A stretch of DNA of 64,000 nt, taken from JAFGJQ01 sp964586145. Its GTDB lineage: Bacteria; Planctomycetota; Phycisphaerae; UBA1845. This document shows positions 54,757 through 63,077 of the stretch, piece after piece (the first letter of the stretch is position 1; every line of letters begins with the position of its first letter). The notes below the pieces were generated by a model. The model saw nothing but the letters and a program-made list of their open reading frames with translations. It made no database searches and had not been told where the DNA came from. The position numbers and the translations under genes were made by a program. Location: contig CAZPHH010000003.1 of the NCBI GenBank assembly GCA_964586145.1, positions 49,134 to 113,133 on the forward strand, written 5' to 3'.

Positions 54757-56142
54757 TTGAGCGAGCCCATTCGTACAGACTTATCGGTCCAGCGGGAGCG
54801 GGCGTTCCTGGTCAAGGTCATCCTGCCGGGCATGAGCTTTGACGTGCGCCATCCGCTGCGTGAACTGGCCGCCCTGGCCGACGCTGCCGGCGCGGAGGTC
54901 CTGGACGGGCTGATTCAGAAGCGAACCGCGCCCTCCGCGAAGACCTACCTGGGCAAGGGCAAGGTGCAGGAGCTGAAGGAGCGGGCCGACGCCTGCCAGG
55001 CCAACCTCATCATCTTTGACAACGAGTTGTCGCCCGCCCAGATCCGCGAACTGGAAGCGGCGACGCAGCGCAAGGTGCTGGACCGCAGCGAGCTGATCCT
55101 CGACATCTTCGCCGCTCACGCCCAGACGCATGAGGCCAGGCTCCAGGTGGAGCTGGCCCAGCTCGAGTACACCGCTCCTCGTCTGCGCGGCATGTGGACC
55201 CATCTCGAGCGCATCGCGGGTGCGGGCGGCGGCACCGGCGCCGGCGTGGTCGGCGGCATCGGCACGCGCGGCCCGGGCGAGCGGCAGATTGAAATTGACC
55301 GCCGCATCGTGTCGGACCGCGTGGCCATGCTCAGGCAGCAGATCGAGCAGATCGACCGCCGCAAGGTCCAGACGATCGCCTCGCGGTCCGAGCAGTTCAC
55401 GGTGTCGCTGGTCGGGTACACCAACGCCGGCAAGAGCTCCCTGATGAACGCCCTGACGGACGCCGATCAGCCGGTGGAAGACCAGCTCTTCAAGACGCTG
55501 GACACGCGGACGGCGCGATGGCCCCTGGGCGGCGGGCAGTATGCCCTGCTCAGCGACACGGTGGGTTTCGTGCGTGACCTGCCGCACCGCCTGGTCGCCT
55601 CGTTCCGGGCCACACTGGAGGAGGCCATCCATGCCCGGCTCCTTCTGCACGTGATTGACGCCTCCGCGCCGGACGTGCTGTGGCAGGCGGAGTCCGTGCA
55701 GACGGTGCTGGACGAGCTGGGCTGCGGCCAGTCTCCCACCATCTGCCTGTTGAACAAGATCGACCTGGCCGGCAACGAGTCCGTCGTCGCGGTGCTGGAG
55801 AACCGCCTGCCCCGATGCCTGTCCGTGTCGGCCAAGACCGGGGCCGGGCTGGACCGCTTGGTGGAGATGGTTCTCGAGGAGATGCGGTGCCAGGCCGCCC
55901 ACGTGACCGTGCGTACGACCGTCGGCAACGGGCGGCTGATCGCCGAGATCGACCGCATGGCTGAAGTGGCGGCCCGGCGCTACACCGACAGCCACGTAGA
56001 AATGGACCTGCACATCGACCGCACCCAGCTCGATCAACTGCTCGGGCGGTATGCCGAGCTGGAGTGCCTCACCCCGCTCCCGGACCCCGCCGTGGAGCGT
56101 CCGCTCCCGCGGCCCGCCCCTACGCCGTTCCTCGAGTCGTAG
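54757..56142 (+). CDS. hflX: Ribosome-associated GTPase HflX
   Basis: HflX binds stalled or hibernating 70S ribosomes and splits them in a GTP-dependent way. The 461-residue protein has the N-terminal HflX subdomain (AEVLDGLIQKRTAPSAKTYLGKGKVQEL, LDRSELILDIFAAHAQTHEARLQVELAQLEY) and the glycine-rich GGIGTRGPGERQIEIDRR linker. The G domain has G1 GYTNAGKSS near 221, DTVGFVRDLPHRLV and NKIDLAG. The start is uncertain: no ATG lies upstream of the conserved region, and TTG 54757 has no clear ribosome site. It may be co-transcribed with the flippase gene 64 bases downstream. Confidence 0.93.
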   Translation: MSEPIRTDLSVQRERAFLVKVILPGMSFDVRHPLRELAALADAAGAEVLDGLIQKRTAPSAKTYLGKGKVQELKERADACQANLIIFDNELSPAQIRELEAATQRKVLDRSELILDIFAAHAQTHEARLQVELAQLEYTAPRLRGMWTHLERIAGAGGGTGAGVVGGIGTRGPGERQIEIDRRIVSDRVAMLRQQIEQIDRRKVQTIASRSEQFTVSLVGYTNAGKSSLMNALTDADQPVEDQLFKTLDTRTARWPLGGGQYALLSDTVGFVRDLPHRLVASFRATLEEAIHARLLLHVIDASAPDVLWQAESVQTVLDELGCGQSPTICLLNKIDLAGNESVVAVLENRLPRCLSVSAKTGAGLDRLVEMVLEEMRCQAAHVTVRTTVGNGRLIAEIDRMAEVAARRYTDSHVEMDLHIDRTQLDQLLGRYAELECLTPLPDPAVERPLPRPAPTPFLES

Positions 56143-56206
56143 CCGCCTCGCCGCCGGCCGCTCTTGTCATCCGCCGCCGGCTGCGTTATGGGAGTCGTCC
56201 AGTTTT

Positions 56207-57418
56207 ATGGCGCCCGAGACCCGCAAACTCGTTTTCAACGTGGTCCGCACCGTTGTCTGCGTGGCCGCCCTCTGGTGGGTGCTGCGAAGCGTCACCTGGC
56301 ATGACCGGGTCACGCTGACCGACGGCACGACGGTTCGCGCCGTGTCCGTGAACGCGCGCGAGGCACAGGTGGAGCGGGAGGACGGCACGCGGGAAACGGT
56401 GCCGCTGGCGCAGCTTGCCCGTTCATCCGACGGGTCGCCGGCCATTCAGTACGGCCTGGCGTCGGTGCTGCGCGACAGTCACAAGGGCCCTCTGCTGCTC
56501 TGCGTGCTGATCTTCGCTCCGGTGCCGTTCCTGCAGTCTCTGCGATTTCTCATGATGTACCGGGCGCAGGATATTCGCCTGAGCTACTGGGAATGCACGA
56601 AGCTCTGTTTCGCGGGGAACTTCCTCAACTTCGTGGCCGTCGGGTCCACCGGGGGCGATGTGATCAAGGCGTATTACGTCTGTCTCCACACGAACCGCCG
56701 CACGGAGGCCGTCACGACCATTTTTCTGGACCGCGTGGTCGGGCTGATCGGTCTGCTGGCCCTGGTGGGGTTGATCATTCTGTTCTTCGGGAAGGACCGC
56801 CGGCTGCAGGCGTTTGGTGCGGTCATCGGTCTGTTTCTGCTCGGCGTGGTCGTGCTCAGCAGCTTCCTGGTGTCGGAGAAGGCCCGGTCCCTGGCTCGCC
56901 GGCTTCTGCCGCTGCCCCGAACGGCGCGAAACGGCACAGCGCCCGAGCCGGAGGGCCGCAGCGCCCTGGCCCGCGGCTGGACCTGGGTCGGCGCGCAGTT
57001 TCGCCGCGTGGATGAAACCACGCAGCGCCTCATCCGCCACAAGCCGATGGTGCTCGGGTCCGTCTTCGTCACCATCGTGCTGCAACTGATCGCCATGAGT
57101 GCGTGGCAGGCCATCGTCTACGCGCTGCGCATGCCCTGGGACCTCTCGCTCGCCGGGGATTACTACGCCTACCTGGGCGGGGCGAACGTGGTCGCCTGCG
57201 TGCCCATCACGTTTCAGGGCATCGGCACGGTGGAAGCCTACTACAAGGAGTTCCTGGCCGGCGACGGCGTGACCGTCTCCCAGATCCTCTGCTTCGCCAT
57301 GGCCACCCGCCTGCTGCAACTGCTCTGGTCGCTGCCCGGCGTGCTGGTCACCATGACCGGCGCCTATCGCCCGCGTGCGGAAGACGTGGCGGCCGCCCTC
57401 GACCCGGACGCCCCATAA
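56207..57418 (+). CDS. LPG-synthase-type transmembrane protein with SH3-like insert
   Basis: This 403-residue protein belongs to the UPF0104/LPG_synthase_TM group of multi-pass membrane proteins that resemble the flippase part of MprF: WWVLRSVTW at the start, FAGNFLNFVAVGSTGGDVIKAYYVCLHTNRRTEAVTTIFLDRVVGLIGL in the middle and GGANVVACVPITFQGIGTVEAYYKEFL near the end. Between the first and second helices lies a short beta unit (VTLTDGTTVRAVSVNAREAQVEREDGTRE) like the SH3-like modules elsewhere in this window. The substrate is unknown; related proteins move or assist lipids. ATG 56207 has GGGAG about 12 bases upstream. Confidence 0.8.
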   Translation: MAPETRKLVFNVVRTVVCVAALWWVLRSVTWHDRVTLTDGTTVRAVSVNAREAQVEREDGTRETVPLAQLARSSDGSPAIQYGLASVLRDSHKGPLLLCVLIFAPVPFLQSLRFLMMYRAQDIRLSYWECTKLCFAGNFLNFVAVGSTGGDVIKAYYVCLHTNRRTEAVTTIFLDRVVGLIGLLALVGLIILFFGKDRRLQAFGAVIGLFLLGVVVLSSFLVSEKARSLARRLLPLPRTARNGTAPEPEGRSALARGWTWVGAQFRRVDETTQRLIRHKPMVLGSVFVTIVLQLIAMSAWQAIVYALRMPWDLSLAGDYYAYLGGANVVACVPITFQGIGTVEAYYKEFLAGDGVTVSQILCFAMATRLLQLLWSLPGVLVTMTGAYRPRAEDVAAALDPDAP

Positions 57419-57546
57419 CTCGTCGTCGTTTTTCCGCAGTTATCGGCCGGACGGGAAACACCTCGTCAAGTTGCCCGTTCCGGCTTCCGAACAACTACAT
57501 GGGTATTGCTCTGCGCCGTGCCACGGTGCGCAAGGAGGCTGCATTC

Positions 57547-58308
57547 ATGGCGAACCTCGTCGCCGCCGGAGCCAAAGCGGTACGAAGGATGCTGGAATCA
57601 GCGTGCGCGCGGAACACGTCCGCAGAACTGCACTGCGAGGGCGACGAGGGGCGTCTGACCGCCCGTCTGCGGTTGCTGGCCGTCGAGTCTCACCAACTGC
57701 TTACGGACGAAGCCCAGTTCGTCGGGAGTGCGACGGTGTTGCGGCAACGACAGTCGGTGATGATCCATTTCCTGTACGACGGCGTGCGCTGGGCGTTTCG
57801 CACCCAGGTGAGCCGGCCGCTGCTGCTGGTCACGCTGAACAATGAGTTCCGGGTCCGCGGCATGGCCCTCCAGTTGCCCGACCAGATCGCGGAGCAGCAG
57901 CGTCGGTCCGATTTCCGCGTCTCGCTGGCCGGACGCGACATTGTGGCCAACCTGCATGCCACCGCTGCCGGAGACGTCAGGGTCTGTCCTGTCGACGCCG
58001 AACGGTTCGAGGGCCGGCTGACCAACATCTCCGCCGGCGGCCTGGGCCTGCTGGTGAGCCGGAACAGCCGAAGGTCGTTCGCCCTGGGCGAGCTGTTCTA
58101 CGCGTGTTTCCGGCTGCCCGACCTGGACCCGGAGTGTGTTCTGCCGGTGGAGGTGCGCAATCATCGCCGGGTGGCCGAAAGCGGCGCCACCCTGGTCGGC
58201 GTTCGGTTCGTCTCGTGCGATCCGGCTCATACGTCGACCCAACTGGCCCAGATTCAGCGATTCGTTGCGGTGGAGCAGCGCCGGCTCCTTCGCGCGAGAA
58301 AGGCTTGA
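57547..58308 (+). CDS. PilZ-domain protein 1 (YcgR-like)
   Basis: The 253-residue protein has an N-terminal YcgR-like region and a C-terminal PilZ domain. The c-di-GMP motif is complete: RRSDFR near the start of the domain and NISAGGLG downstream ((D/N)xSxxG). PilZ domains bind c-di-GMP to switch motility or surface functions. ATG 57547 has a strong GGAGG eight bases upstream, so I exclude the longer in-frame extensions. It is the first of three tandem PilZ genes, 3 bases before the next. Confidence 0.87.
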   Translation: MANLVAAGAKAVRRMLESACARNTSAELHCEGDEGRLTARLRLLAVESHQLLTDEAQFVGSATVLRQRQSVMIHFLYDGVRWAFRTQVSRPLLLVTLNNEFRVRGMALQLPDQIAEQQRRSDFRVSLAGRDIVANLHATAAGDVRVCPVDAERFEGRLTNISAGGLGLLVSRNSRRSFALGELFYACFRLPDLDPECVLPVEVRNHRRVAESGATLVGVRFVSCDPAHTSTQLAQIQRFVAVEQRRLLRARKA

Positions 58309-58311
58309 GCC

Positions 58312-59040
58312 ATGCCCACCACCCGGATCCGACCCGACCGCTTCGCCCAGCCGCTCGACGCGCGGCAAACCGCACGTCTGCTGGAGTTGGCGGTGCGCGG
58401 CCGTGCCCGCGTGACCCTGTATCCCCAGGGCTCGGACGAGATCCGCGAGTGGGCCGGGGTCGTCGTGGGCGCCGCGCCGGAGTCCCTGTGCGTGGCGCTG
58501 CCGGACGGCGTTACGCCGCCGGCCTCCCTGACCTCCATGTGCTGCGAGGCCACCCTGCACCTCGGCCAAGACCGCTACGTCTTCGCCACCAACGTGATGG
58601 CGGTGATCGACACGGATTCGCCCGTCCGGATGGAGTTCGCCCGGCCGGACACCTTGTACGCGATGGAGAGGCGCCGTTTCTGCCGCATGACGACCCGGCC
58701 GTCCTGCTCCGTGCGCATCACCGCGGCCGGGGCCGACGCCACGGAGACGGGCGCCCTGTTCAACGTGGGGATGGGCGGGGTGGCCTGTCGGATCGATCGA
58801 GAGGCAGCGGATCGGCTGGATCTCGGCCAGAGGGTGCATGTGGGGTTTCACCTGGAGCACGACACGCGGGAGTTCAGCCTCGCGGCGGTCGTCCGCAGCA
58901 AGACGCCGCTGGACGGGCAGGACCGCATCATCCTGGGGATGGAATTTGCGTTCGGGGATGGCGATCCCGATCAGCGACGCCGCCTGTCCGAAGCCCTGGG
59001 CTTCCCGTCGGCGACGCAGAGGAGCGAGCACGATGTCTGA
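58312..59040 (+). CDS. PilZ-domain protein 2 (YcgR-like)
   Basis: The 242-residue protein follows the first PilZ gene by 3 bases and overlaps the third by 8. Its basic c-di-GMP motif is RRRFCR, but the second motif reads NVGMGG instead of (D/N)xSxxG: the conserved Ser is a Gly, so nucleotide binding may be weaker or altered. N-terminal half is YcgR-like (RVTLYPQGSDEIREWAGVVVG). Confidence 0.85.
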   Translation: MPTTRIRPDRFAQPLDARQTARLLELAVRGRARVTLYPQGSDEIREWAGVVVGAAPESLCVALPDGVTPPASLTSMCCEATLHLGQDRYVFATNVMAVIDTDSPVRMEFARPDTLYAMERRRFCRMTTRPSCSVRITAAGADATETGALFNVGMGGVACRIDREAADRLDLGQRVHVGFHLEHDTREFSLAAVVRSKTPLDGQDRIILGMEFAFGDGDPDQRRRLSEALGFPSATQRSEHDV

Positions 59041-59776
59041 CCTGCTGACCGCCGAGGACGTACGCCGCGACCAGATCCTCAATGAGGCCGTTGACGGCGC
59101 CGCAAAGGTCGTGCTGACCTGTCGCGGCGCCGACGGCTGGCAGACGATCAAGACCGCCTTCGCCGTCGGCGTGTGCGGGGACCGATGCCTGCGGCTGGCC
59201 CACCTCGAAGGTCCGCCGCTCGAACCCGGCCAGCGTGTGGGGGTCGCGTTTCGCCGCGGACATCGCAAGTACGTCTTCTCCACCGTGGTGGACAGTACGG
59301 ACGCCGACGGCATGCTCGTGCTGCGCCGTCCCGCCGTCATCCAGCAGATGCAGCGGCGCGTGTATCAGCGGGCCTGTCCGCCTCCCGGCCGGCCGATTCG
59401 CGTCACGATCTGGGCCGGGCACGTCGAGGATGACGCGGATCAGGCGCCGACCGGCTCGCCGCTGCTTGAGGGGGAGTTGGAGGACCTTTCCGTCGGCGGC
59501 GTTCGCGTGCGGGCGTCCAGTTGCCCGGTTCTGCCGGAAGGCACCGCGGTGGCCTGCTCGCTCTGCCTGACCTCTCGCGGCGCCCCGGCCCTGGTGAACG
59601 CCCTCTATCGTCACGGCGAGCGCACGAACGCGTGCTTTTCCATCGGCTTCCAGTTCATCGGCCTGGAAACCCGCGCGGACGGCCCGGAGGTGTTGTCGCT
59701 GCTGGCCCGCACCGTGACGAACTTCCAGCGCGCCGCTGCCCGCCGCCGCCCCCCCGGTTTCCGTCGGCATCGCTGA
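59033..59776 (+). CDS. PilZ-domain protein 3 (YcgR-like)
   Basis: The 247-residue protein starts inside the end of the second PilZ gene (ATGTCTGA overlap), so it is translationally coupled to it. The motifs are RRVYQR and DLSVGG, intact for c-di-GMP. The basic tail (AAARRRPPGFRRHR) is unusual and could contact membrane or nucleic acid. It completes the three-gene PilZ operon. Confidence 0.85.
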   Translation: MSDLLTAEDVRRDQILNEAVDGAAKVVLTCRGADGWQTIKTAFAVGVCGDRCLRLAHLEGPPLEPGQRVGVAFRRGHRKYVFSTVVDSTDADGMLVLRRPAVIQQMQRRVYQRACPPPGRPIRVTIWAGHVEDDADQAPTGSPLLEGELEDLSVGGVRVRASSCPVLPEGTAVACSLCLTSRGAPALVNALYRHGERTNACFSIGFQFIGLETRADGPEVLSLLARTVTNFQRAAARRRPPGFRRHR

Positions 59777-60142
59777 CGATCGCGGGCGCCGGCACCGCTC
59801 GCCCGGTGAGGCACGCCCAGATGGTCGGTTCTGGCCTGGCCCGCGTCTTCGCGCCCTCGAAACGTCAAGTCGTTCGGCGCCACGCAGCCGCGCGTCGGCG
59901 GTGTTTCTTCCGTAATCACTTCTCAATGCTGCGGTTACCAGACTTCCTCAGCGGAGAGAGAGAAGGTTTCTCGGTTTTGGGTTGTATGCCGAGCGAGATA
60001 CTTGTAGGGTCCGAAAGTAGGGTGACGCACCTCACGCGGCCTGGGTCGCGGGGGTTGGTCGCCAGGCCGGCGTGTTTTCGTAGCGCGTCGACGTCGAGCG
60101 AGTGGGTATCCGTCACGCACTGGCAACAAGGAAGGTGTCTCC
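59777..60142. other. Spacer upstream of the 83-residue protein gene
   Basis: No gene is supported in these 366 bases. A short family B piece (TTGTAGGGTCCG near 60001) is present. The ribosome site AAGGAAGGTG lies just before ATG 60143. Confidence 0.45.
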
Positions 60143-60394
60143 ATGAAAGCCATTACCGACAACGCCGGAAAAGTGCTCCAGGCTGCACTGAACGAGGCCA
60201 ACGCGCCGCAAGACAAATGCGTACGCTTCATCAAGCAGCCCCAGGGGGCGAACCTTGTGATCGATGAACCCCGTCCGGGCGATGAGGAGTTTGCCTACGA
60301 GGGCCGCACGGTTCTCGTCGTCGGGCCGGACGCGGCCCAAGCCACCGCCGACCGGACCCTGGATCACCGGGACGGCGAGTTCCGATTCAGTTGA
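60143..60394 (+). CDS. Small HesB/IscA-like protein lacking the Cys triad
   Basis: The 83-residue protein reads DKCVRFIKQPQGANLVIDEPRPGDEEFAYEGRTVLVVGPDAA then a DRTLDHRDGEFRFS end, which follows the length and spacing of a shortened HesB/IscA fold (GxxL.iD.prpgD..f...G..vlv....a). The three Cys that bind Fe-S in IscA are not present; there is one Cys, at residue 26. It may be a distant relative with another role. ATG 60143 has AAGGAAGGTG just upstream. Confidence 0.5.
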   Translation: MKAITDNAGKVLQAALNEANAPQDKCVRFIKQPQGANLVIDEPRPGDEEFAYEGRTVLVVGPDAAQATADRTLDHRDGEFRFS

Positions 60395-60461
60395 TCGGGG
60401 TCGGCTGTGCTCGATTGATCCCATTCAGCGGTTCGACTGCCGTTTCGGCGGCTTGCGCGGT

Positions 60462-60514
60462 GCGGGGCACAGGCAAGCGGCAGAGTCTTCTGCGCGCTCT
60501 GCGCCGTGCCCCGC
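60462..60514. terminator. Stem-loop between convergent small genes
   Basis: GCGGGGCAC (60462-60470) pairs with GTGCCCCGC (60506-60514), enclosing a smaller stem CAGAG/CTCTG. It lies between the 83-residue gene and the convergent 87-residue gene and may end transcripts from both. No T-run is visible. Confidence 0.5.
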
Positions 60515-60533
60515 AACGCAAGAGGTGCCGTGA

Positions 60534-60797
60534 TCATCCTGCTTCGGGTTTGTTCCGTTCGTACAATTCCCACAATTCCGCGGGATTGCCCACGGAGAGT
60601 TCGATATGACCGCATTGTCCGCAGACGTCTGCCAGCAAGACACCCTTCTGCGTGCCCTTGAGGACCCACGCATTGGGATTCCTGTGAAACTCGATGGAGA
60701 GATTGTGCCTTGTATCCAGATGTCCATGGTCAACAATCTTGACATCGGACATGATCCGATCGGATCCACACTTCGGGCAGCGTACAGTATTCACCAT
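60534..60797 (-). CDS. Small zinc-ribbon protein
   Basis: The 87-residue protein has CPKCGSDRI at the start and CGQCGHIEL near residue 60, a four-Cys zinc ribbon flanking a mostly polar core (HLDTRHNLSIEFHRNPNAW). ATG 60797 has AGGAG seven bases upstream, so longer upstream frames are not needed. No function is known. Confidence 0.7.
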   Translation of the reverse strand: MVNTVRCPKCGSDRIMSDVKIVDHGHLDTRHNLSIEFHRNPNAWVLKGTQKGVLLADVCGQCGHIELSVGNPAELWELYERNKPEAG

Positions 60798-61463
60798 AGC
60801 GGTGCTCCTGTGCAGGTTGACCGTTGAGAAACGATGGATAGAAGGTGGCGCGAGGGTTCTGTCGCGGCCTTTTACGGCGATCTGCGGTGGCAGAAAGCAC
60901 GCGATCCCCGGTTTCGTGATGCGTGCCGGTCGGTTCATGGCCCTCAGCGTACCCCCGGGGCACCGTGTGCGTCCAGCGGAACGTGTTCTCCTGTGAACGA
61001 CACTTTTTTGTCTGTCCCCGGCGGTTTTCCGTACCGGGCGCCCGTCGTGTTGGTCGTCGACGGCAAGACGCGGCGTTGGGCAGAGAGGCGGGAGGAATGG
61101 GTGAAGCCCGTTGGAAACGGGCTCGGGGACCACGGGGCGTATAGAATGGTGGTTGATCCGCTCGAACAACCGGCCCTCGAAGGGCCGGCCTGAAACCCGC
61201 CTGCGGCGGGCAAGGCCCGTGAATGGGCCTGTGGGTCGGAACATTCCTGCGAAGCCGTGTGCGGCGATCGGTGGAACCAAAGCCCAGAACAATTGGCTCG
61301 CAAGGCGGACCCTGCAGCAACCACGATCGGTGGAACCGAACAGTGGGGCGATTGGCCCGCACGGCGGACCCTGCAAGTACAGCTCTGGAACCGCAGTTCG
61401 GGGCAAATGGTCCGCACGGCGGACCCTACGGGTTCCTCCTTCATCGTTTCGTTTTTGCGTTTG
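60798..61463. other. Gene-free region with degenerate family B repeats
   Basis: The 666 bases between the zinc-ribbon gene and imuB have no supported gene. From about 61265 to 61435, three units of 55-60 bases repeat the pattern (G)ATCGGTGGAACC...GGCGGACCCT(G/A)C, with family B cores at 61293-61315, 61352-61374 and 61408-61429. Confidence 0.65.
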
Positions 61464-63077
61464 CTAATCAAACACCCCGTGCACGAACCACTGCCCCGAC
61501 ACTCGGTCGCGGAACAGCCAGAACCCGCCGCCCGTCGTGCCGGCCACCCGATAGTAATCCCGCTGCACGTGCTGCCCGCGCCACCAGCCGGTCTCGATCC
61601 GCTCCGGCCCCACGGCCTGTGCCACGTCGTGTCGCTGACCCTGCCACTCGAACCACACCGGCGGCCCGTCCGGCACGACGGCCACCGCCGCCACCGCCGC
61701 CGGCCGCCGCAACAACCGCACCGGCCGCGCCGGCGGACGGTCCAGCCCCCCATCCGCTCCGCCGCCCCCCACCACCGGCCGAACCCCAATCCCCTCTTCC
61801 CCCCATTTTTGCTTTTCCCAGTCCCTTCGTCCCTCCGTCCCTTCGTCCCTTCGTCCCTTCTTTTTGCGTTTTTGTCCCGGCGCGCCGGGATTTCTGCGTT
61901 TCCCCCACCGGTATCCCTTCTCCGGCTGATGATCGCTCACCAGCTCCACCCGTCGCACGCCGTCGGGGCCCAGCCGCACCGACAGCCGATCCACCAGCTC
62001 CGCCAGGCCCTCCGTGTCCCGCCGGCCGGTATCGAAAAACTCATCCTGCCATTCCGCCAGCGGCCCCACCTCGCGCGTCCACACGGACATCCCCTGCACC
62101 GCCGACGGCAGCCGCAGCGACTCCAGCCGCACCCGGCCCAGCGACCGCAGCCGCCGCGGCGATCGCGTGGCTGCCGACGTCTGCACGTCCACCGTGTGCG
62201 GCCCACCCGCCTGGCCGTACAGCGTGACGCACACCCGCCGCACGCCCGCCCCGCGCTGCGCGAGCTCCGCGCAGAACTCCTCCAGCAGCCGCTGGAACGC
62301 CTCGAGCAGCACGTCCAGCCGCGTCGTCGCCCGCCCGAACCGCAGCGAGCACGTCACCGCCGGCACAGGCCGGAACGGCACCAGCACCTCCGCCACCGCA
62401 CCCAGCGCCTCGTCCAGCCGGCGCAGCAATCCGTCTCCGAACCGCGCCGCCACCGACGCACGCGGCAGGTGCAGCAGCGCCTCCACCGTTTCCACCCCCA
62501 CCCCGCGCAGCACGGCCACCACCCGCGCATCCACCCGCAGCGACCACACCGGCAACGGCGCGATGGCCGCTGATACGCGTCCCGGCTCCACGATGATCGT
62601 TTGCTCGTAATGCGCATGCGCCAGCGCCCAGGCCGCACCGGCGGTGTCGGCCAAGGCCGCCCGCGCCGTAAAGCCCTGCTCGCGCAAGCCCTCCACCGCC
62701 CGCCGCACCAGGCTCGGCTCGCCCTGGAAAAGCCGCTCGCACCCGGTCACGTCCAGCAGCAGGGTCGTCTCGTCTTCGATGTGTACGATGGGCGACAGGC
62801 ACGACGCCCAGTCGGCCAGCTTTTCCAACGCCCGGCGATCCGCGTCCGGATCGTGATCGACCGTCCGCAGGTTCGGCACCAGCGCCCGCGACTCCGCCAG
62901 CGTCATCCCCCGCCGAACGCCGAGCCCGCCGGCCGCCCGATTCGCCTGCACCACCATCGTGGCCCCGTTCTGCACTTCCACGACGGCCAGCGGCTCAGGC
63001 CCCGGCCCGCTTTTTCCCGGCTCCAGCCGCTCCACCTTCAGCCACGGCATGTACAGGCATAAAACCCGCTTCATCAT
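61464..63077 (-). CDS. imuB: ImuB-like Y-family DNA polymerase homologue
   Basis: ImuB is a Y-family polymerase-like hub of the SOS mutasome that binds the sliding clamp and ImuA. The 537-residue protein starts CLYMPWLKVERL and has the family palm/finger pattern (VLLDVTGCERLFQGEPSLV, ARAALADTAGAAWALAHAH, LRGVGVETVEALLHLPR). It ends with RIETGWW...RDYYRV...WLFRDR...WFVHGVF, the conserved ImuB C-terminus. The catalytic Asp/Glu triad of true polymerases is not obvious, as expected for ImuB. Residues about 396-425 (QKRKKKGRRDEGTEGRRDW) are encoded by the octamer repeat array. It starts 80 bases inside the end of imuA. No dnaE2/imuC gene is found in the window. Confidence 0.88.
   Translation of the reverse strand: MMKRVLCLYMPWLKVERLEPGKSGPGPEPLAVVEVQNGATMVVQANRAAGGLGVRRGMTLAESRALVPNLRTVDHDPDADRRALEKLADWASCLSPIVHIEDETTLLLDVTGCERLFQGEPSLVRRAVEGLREQGFTARAALADTAGAAWALAHAHYEQTIIVEPGRVSAAIAPLPVWSLRVDARVVAVLRGVGVETVEALLHLPRASVAARFGDGLLRRLDEALGAVAEVLVPFRPVPAVTCSLRFGRATTRLDVLLEAFQRLLEEFCAELAQRGAGVRRVCVTLYGQAGGPHTVDVQTSAATRSPRRLRSLGRVRLESLRLPSAVQGMSVWTREVGPLAEWQDEFFDTGRRDTEGLAELVDRLSVRLGPDGVRRVELVSDHQPEKGYRWGKRRNPGAPGQKRKKKGRRDEGTEGRRDWEKQKWGEEGIGVRPVVGGGGADGGLDRPPARPVRLLRRPAAVAAVAVVPDGPPVWFEWQGQRHDVAQAVGPERIETGWWRGQHVQRDYYRVAGTTGGGFWLFRDRVSGQWFVHGVFD
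61821..61860. repeat. Octamer array inside imuB
   Basis: On the plus strand TTCGTCCC (four units, one read as TCCGTCCC) and two half units, the reverse complement of GGGACGAA. It is in frame with imuB and adds RRDEGTEGRRD. A T-rich string (CATTTTTGCTTTT) lies beside it, as at the imuA array. Confidence 0.9.
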
